NCBI GenBank assembly: GCA_018969355.1
Contig: JAGWYO010000005.1
Span: 1-54,933, forward strand
Reading direction: 5' to 3'
DNA: 54,933 nt
Source: Actinomycetales bacterium
GTDB taxonomy: Bacteria; Actinomycetota; Actinomycetes; Nanopelagicales; Nanopelagicaceae
Shown: positions 53,852 to 54,933 of the stretch, piece by piece
Numbering within the stretch: the stretch's first letter is position 1
Layout of the letters: every line of letters begins with the position of its first letter
Notes under the pieces: generated by a model
The model's database searches: none
What the model was told of the DNA's origin: nothing
Seen by the model: only the letters and a program-made list of their open reading frames with translations
Position numbers and translations under genes: made by a program

Positions 53852-54933
53852 TTAAGGCTTAACAATTGCCGCTTTTTGAGCCGTAGATAGTCCGTTGAGC
53901 ACAGTTGCAGACATTTTCGCGACCTGCTCCGGTGTTAGCGCAGCAAGTTGAGCAGTTGTCATGCTCTTAGCCTGTGCCAACTTCATGCCGGCAACGGCCT
54001 CTGGTGACAACTGTGCAATATCTTGTGGAGCCATCGCCTTGACCGAAGTCGTTGATAGTTGCCCCAACTGTGTAGGTGTCATTCCAGCAAATGCTGTAGG
54101 TGGAAGGGCCTTCAACTGATTGGCATCCATTCCAGCCATCGCTGTAGGTGGTAGCTGACTAAACTGCTGTGCTCCCATTCCAGCCATCGCTGTAGGTGGA
54201 AGAGCCTTCAACTGGTTTGCATTCATTCCAGCAAATGCTTCAGGTGCCATTGCACCCACTTGTTGTGAGTTCAGAGCGCCGACTGCATTTGGTGCTAGTT
54301 GTGCAAATTGCTGGGGATTGAAAGCCGCCATCTGATTTGGCGTAAGTCCAGCAACTTGATTTGGCTGAAATGAATTAACTTGACCAGTTGGCAATGCCGC
54401 GACTCCGCCTACCGGTGGCCTGTAATCCGTTGTTCCCCCAGCAGGTGGTTTGTAATCACTCACGCCCCCAGCAGGTGGTTTGTAATCACTCACGCCCCCA
54501 GCAGGTGGTTTGTAATCATTGGGCGGTACTACTCCTCCAGGTTGGAATCCTCCCGGTTGAGATCCTCCCGGTTGAGTGCCTCCAGGTTGGAATCCGCCCG
54601 GTTGAGTGCCTCCAGGTTGGAATCCGCCCGGTTGAGATCCTCCAGGTTGAGATCCTCCCGGTTGAGTGCCTCCAGGTTGGAATCCGCCAGGTTGAGTGCC
54701 TCCAGGTTGAGTGCCTCCAGGTTGGAATCCGCCAGGTTGAGTGCCTCCCGATTGAGTGCCTCCAGGTTGAGTGCCTCCAGGTTGGAATCCTCCCGGTTGA
54801 GTGCCTCCCGGTTGAGTGCCTCCCGGTTGAGATCCTCCAGGTTGAGCTGGTGCGCCACCGCCCGAAGGTTGAGCTGGTGCGCCACCGCCCGAAGGTTGAG
54901 CTGGTGCGCCACCGCCCGAAGGTTGAGCTGGTG
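53852..54933 (-). CDS. Repeat-built Pro/Gly/Gln-rich protein (N-terminus beyond right edge)
   Basis: At least 360 residues; the frame is open to the window edge and ends with TAA. From the N-terminal side: nonapeptide PSGGGAPAQ repeats, twenty pentapeptides PGG(F/S/T)Q, then decapeptides DYKPPAGGVS, then about 190 residues of Ala/Met/Gln-rich 11-residue repeats (units such as MNANQLKALPP and MTTAQLAALTP), ending AAIVKP. There is no membrane helix or sortase motif in the visible part, so a signal peptide, if any, lies outside. A flexible stalk with a repeat-domain head is a reasonable guess. I do not recognise a named family. A GTG at 54493 could be a start, but the repeats run on in the same frame. 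Confidence 0.72.
   Translation of the reverse strand, partial: PAQPSGGGAPAQPSGGGAPAQPSGGGAPAQPGGSQPGGTQPGGTQPGGFQPGGTQPGGTQSGGTQPGGFQPGGTQPGGTQPGGFQPGGTQPGGSQPGGSQPGGFQPGGTQPGGFQPGGTQPGGSQPGGFQPGGVVPPNDYKPPAGGVSDYKPPAGGVSDYKPPAGGTTDYRPPVGGVAALPTGQVNSFQPNQVAGLTPNQMAAFNPQQFAQLAPNAVGALNSQQVGAMAPEAFAGMNANQLKALPPTAMAGMGAQQFSQLPPTAMAGMDANQLKALPPTAFAGMTPTQLGQLSTTSVKAMAPQDIAQLSPEAVAGMKLAQAKSMTTAQLAALTPEQVAKMSATVLNGLSTAQKAAIVKP
54421..54510. repeat. Three 30-nt tandem repeats (decapeptide units)
   Basis: Three consecutive 30-nt units; the second and third are identical, the first differs at a few bases. Degenerate half-units flank both sides. They encode DYKPPAGG plus two variable residues. Confidence 0.9.
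54541..54840. repeat. Twenty 15-nt tandem repeats (pentapeptide units)
   Basis: Exactly twenty units with no gaps, based on gttgagtgcctccag and close variants. They encode PGGxQ on the minus strand; x is T in ten units, F in six and S in four. One unit (54751) starts with a instead of g, changing a Pro to Ser. Confidence 0.95.
54841..54933. repeat. 27-nt tandem repeats (nonapeptide units), cut by the window edge
   Basis: Three identical 27-nt units (54841-54867, 54868-54894, 54895-54921) and the first 12 nt of a fourth. They encode PSGGGAPAQ on the minus strand. Perfect identity implies recent expansion. Confidence 0.95.

Noticed and set aside
54529-54912. A protein of HQLN/LNREAL-type repeats in another frame of the same strand
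   Set aside because: It is the frame shadow of the 15- and 27-nt repeats; the PGGxQ frame joins smoothly to the non-repeated downstream coding region and this one does not.
54421-54933. A CRISPR array
   Set aside because: The repeats are contiguous with no unique spacers, have multiples of three as period, and encode an uninterrupted protein.

Overview
The window looks like a chromosomal segment of an actinobacterium (Actinomycetota). It carries several actinobacteria-restricted families (DUF3027, DUF3263, DUF2530, a SepX/GlpR-type membrane protein, a 127-residue cold-shock-like protein). Its gene neighbourhoods are also actinobacterial: rsmI next to a protein O-mannosyltransferase, rimJ between a MoeA-like gene and the SepX-like gene, and serC/MFS/DUF2530/Csp/DUF3027/GroEL. 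Moderate-to-low G+C by eye, very short intergenic gaps, ATGA overlaps, touching convergent genes and many apparently leaderless starts suggest a streamlined, possibly freshwater (Nanopelagicales/acI-like) lineage. The lineage assignment is inference; no rRNA is present to confirm it.

Layout. 1-12,983: information and core metabolism. This holds the 5' part of mfd, ppc, then a long leftward series: pth, rplY, prs, glmU, tRNA-Gln(UUG), ispE, rsmA, tatD, metG, rsmI. 13,035-17,250: envelope and division block, with a protein mannosyltransferase, a SepX/GlpR-like membrane protein, a RimJ-type acetyltransferase, a MoeA/gephyrin-like protein that has lost domain II, and 5-formyltetrahydrofolate cyclo-ligase. 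17,240-23,461: acyl-CoA dehydrogenase, a CopD-CtaG fusion with a CopC-like partner, a FmdB zinc ribbon, an MMPL transporter and tRNA-Arg(CCU). 23,559-27,210: a three-gene redox operon (saccharopine-dehydrogenase-like, GMC oxidoreductase, SDR) of unknown pathway. 27,319-31,546: a secreted coiled-coil protein, a membrane GGDEF protein, a photolyase and an esterase. 31,536-39,058: a leftward maltodextrin locus, malE-malF-malG plus a secreted alpha-amylase and a cytoplasmic GH13 enzyme, with no MalK ATPase in view. 39,236-53,619: citrate synthase, pdxH, serC, two MFS transporters, DUF2530, Csp-like, DUF3027, CIRCE-controlled groEL, DUF3263, a PLP decarboxylase, an SDR-DUF2867 protein, NDH-2, an alpha/beta hydrolase and a beta-carbonic anhydrase.

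The right end differs. At 53,644-53,690 there is only the 3' part of a tRNA-Thr(UGU): anticodon arm, T arm and 3' acceptor strand, with no 5' half. This is the usual signature of an integration (att) site. Its orientation places the inserted element to the right, and the first gene there (53,852 to the window edge) encodes a Pro/Gly/Gln-rich protein with three nested tandem-repeat classes and an undecapeptide-repeat C-terminus. I regard this as the probable edge of a genomic island with a variable, repeat-built protein, and as the most novel part of the window.

Functional links. The amylase would cut alpha-glucans outside the cell, MalEFG would import the oligosaccharides and the GH13 enzyme would hydrolyse them. 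SepX-like and gephyrin-like proteins probably form a division module instead of making molybdenum cofactor. groEL sits under HrcA/CIRCE control. No intergenic stretch reaches 300 bases.
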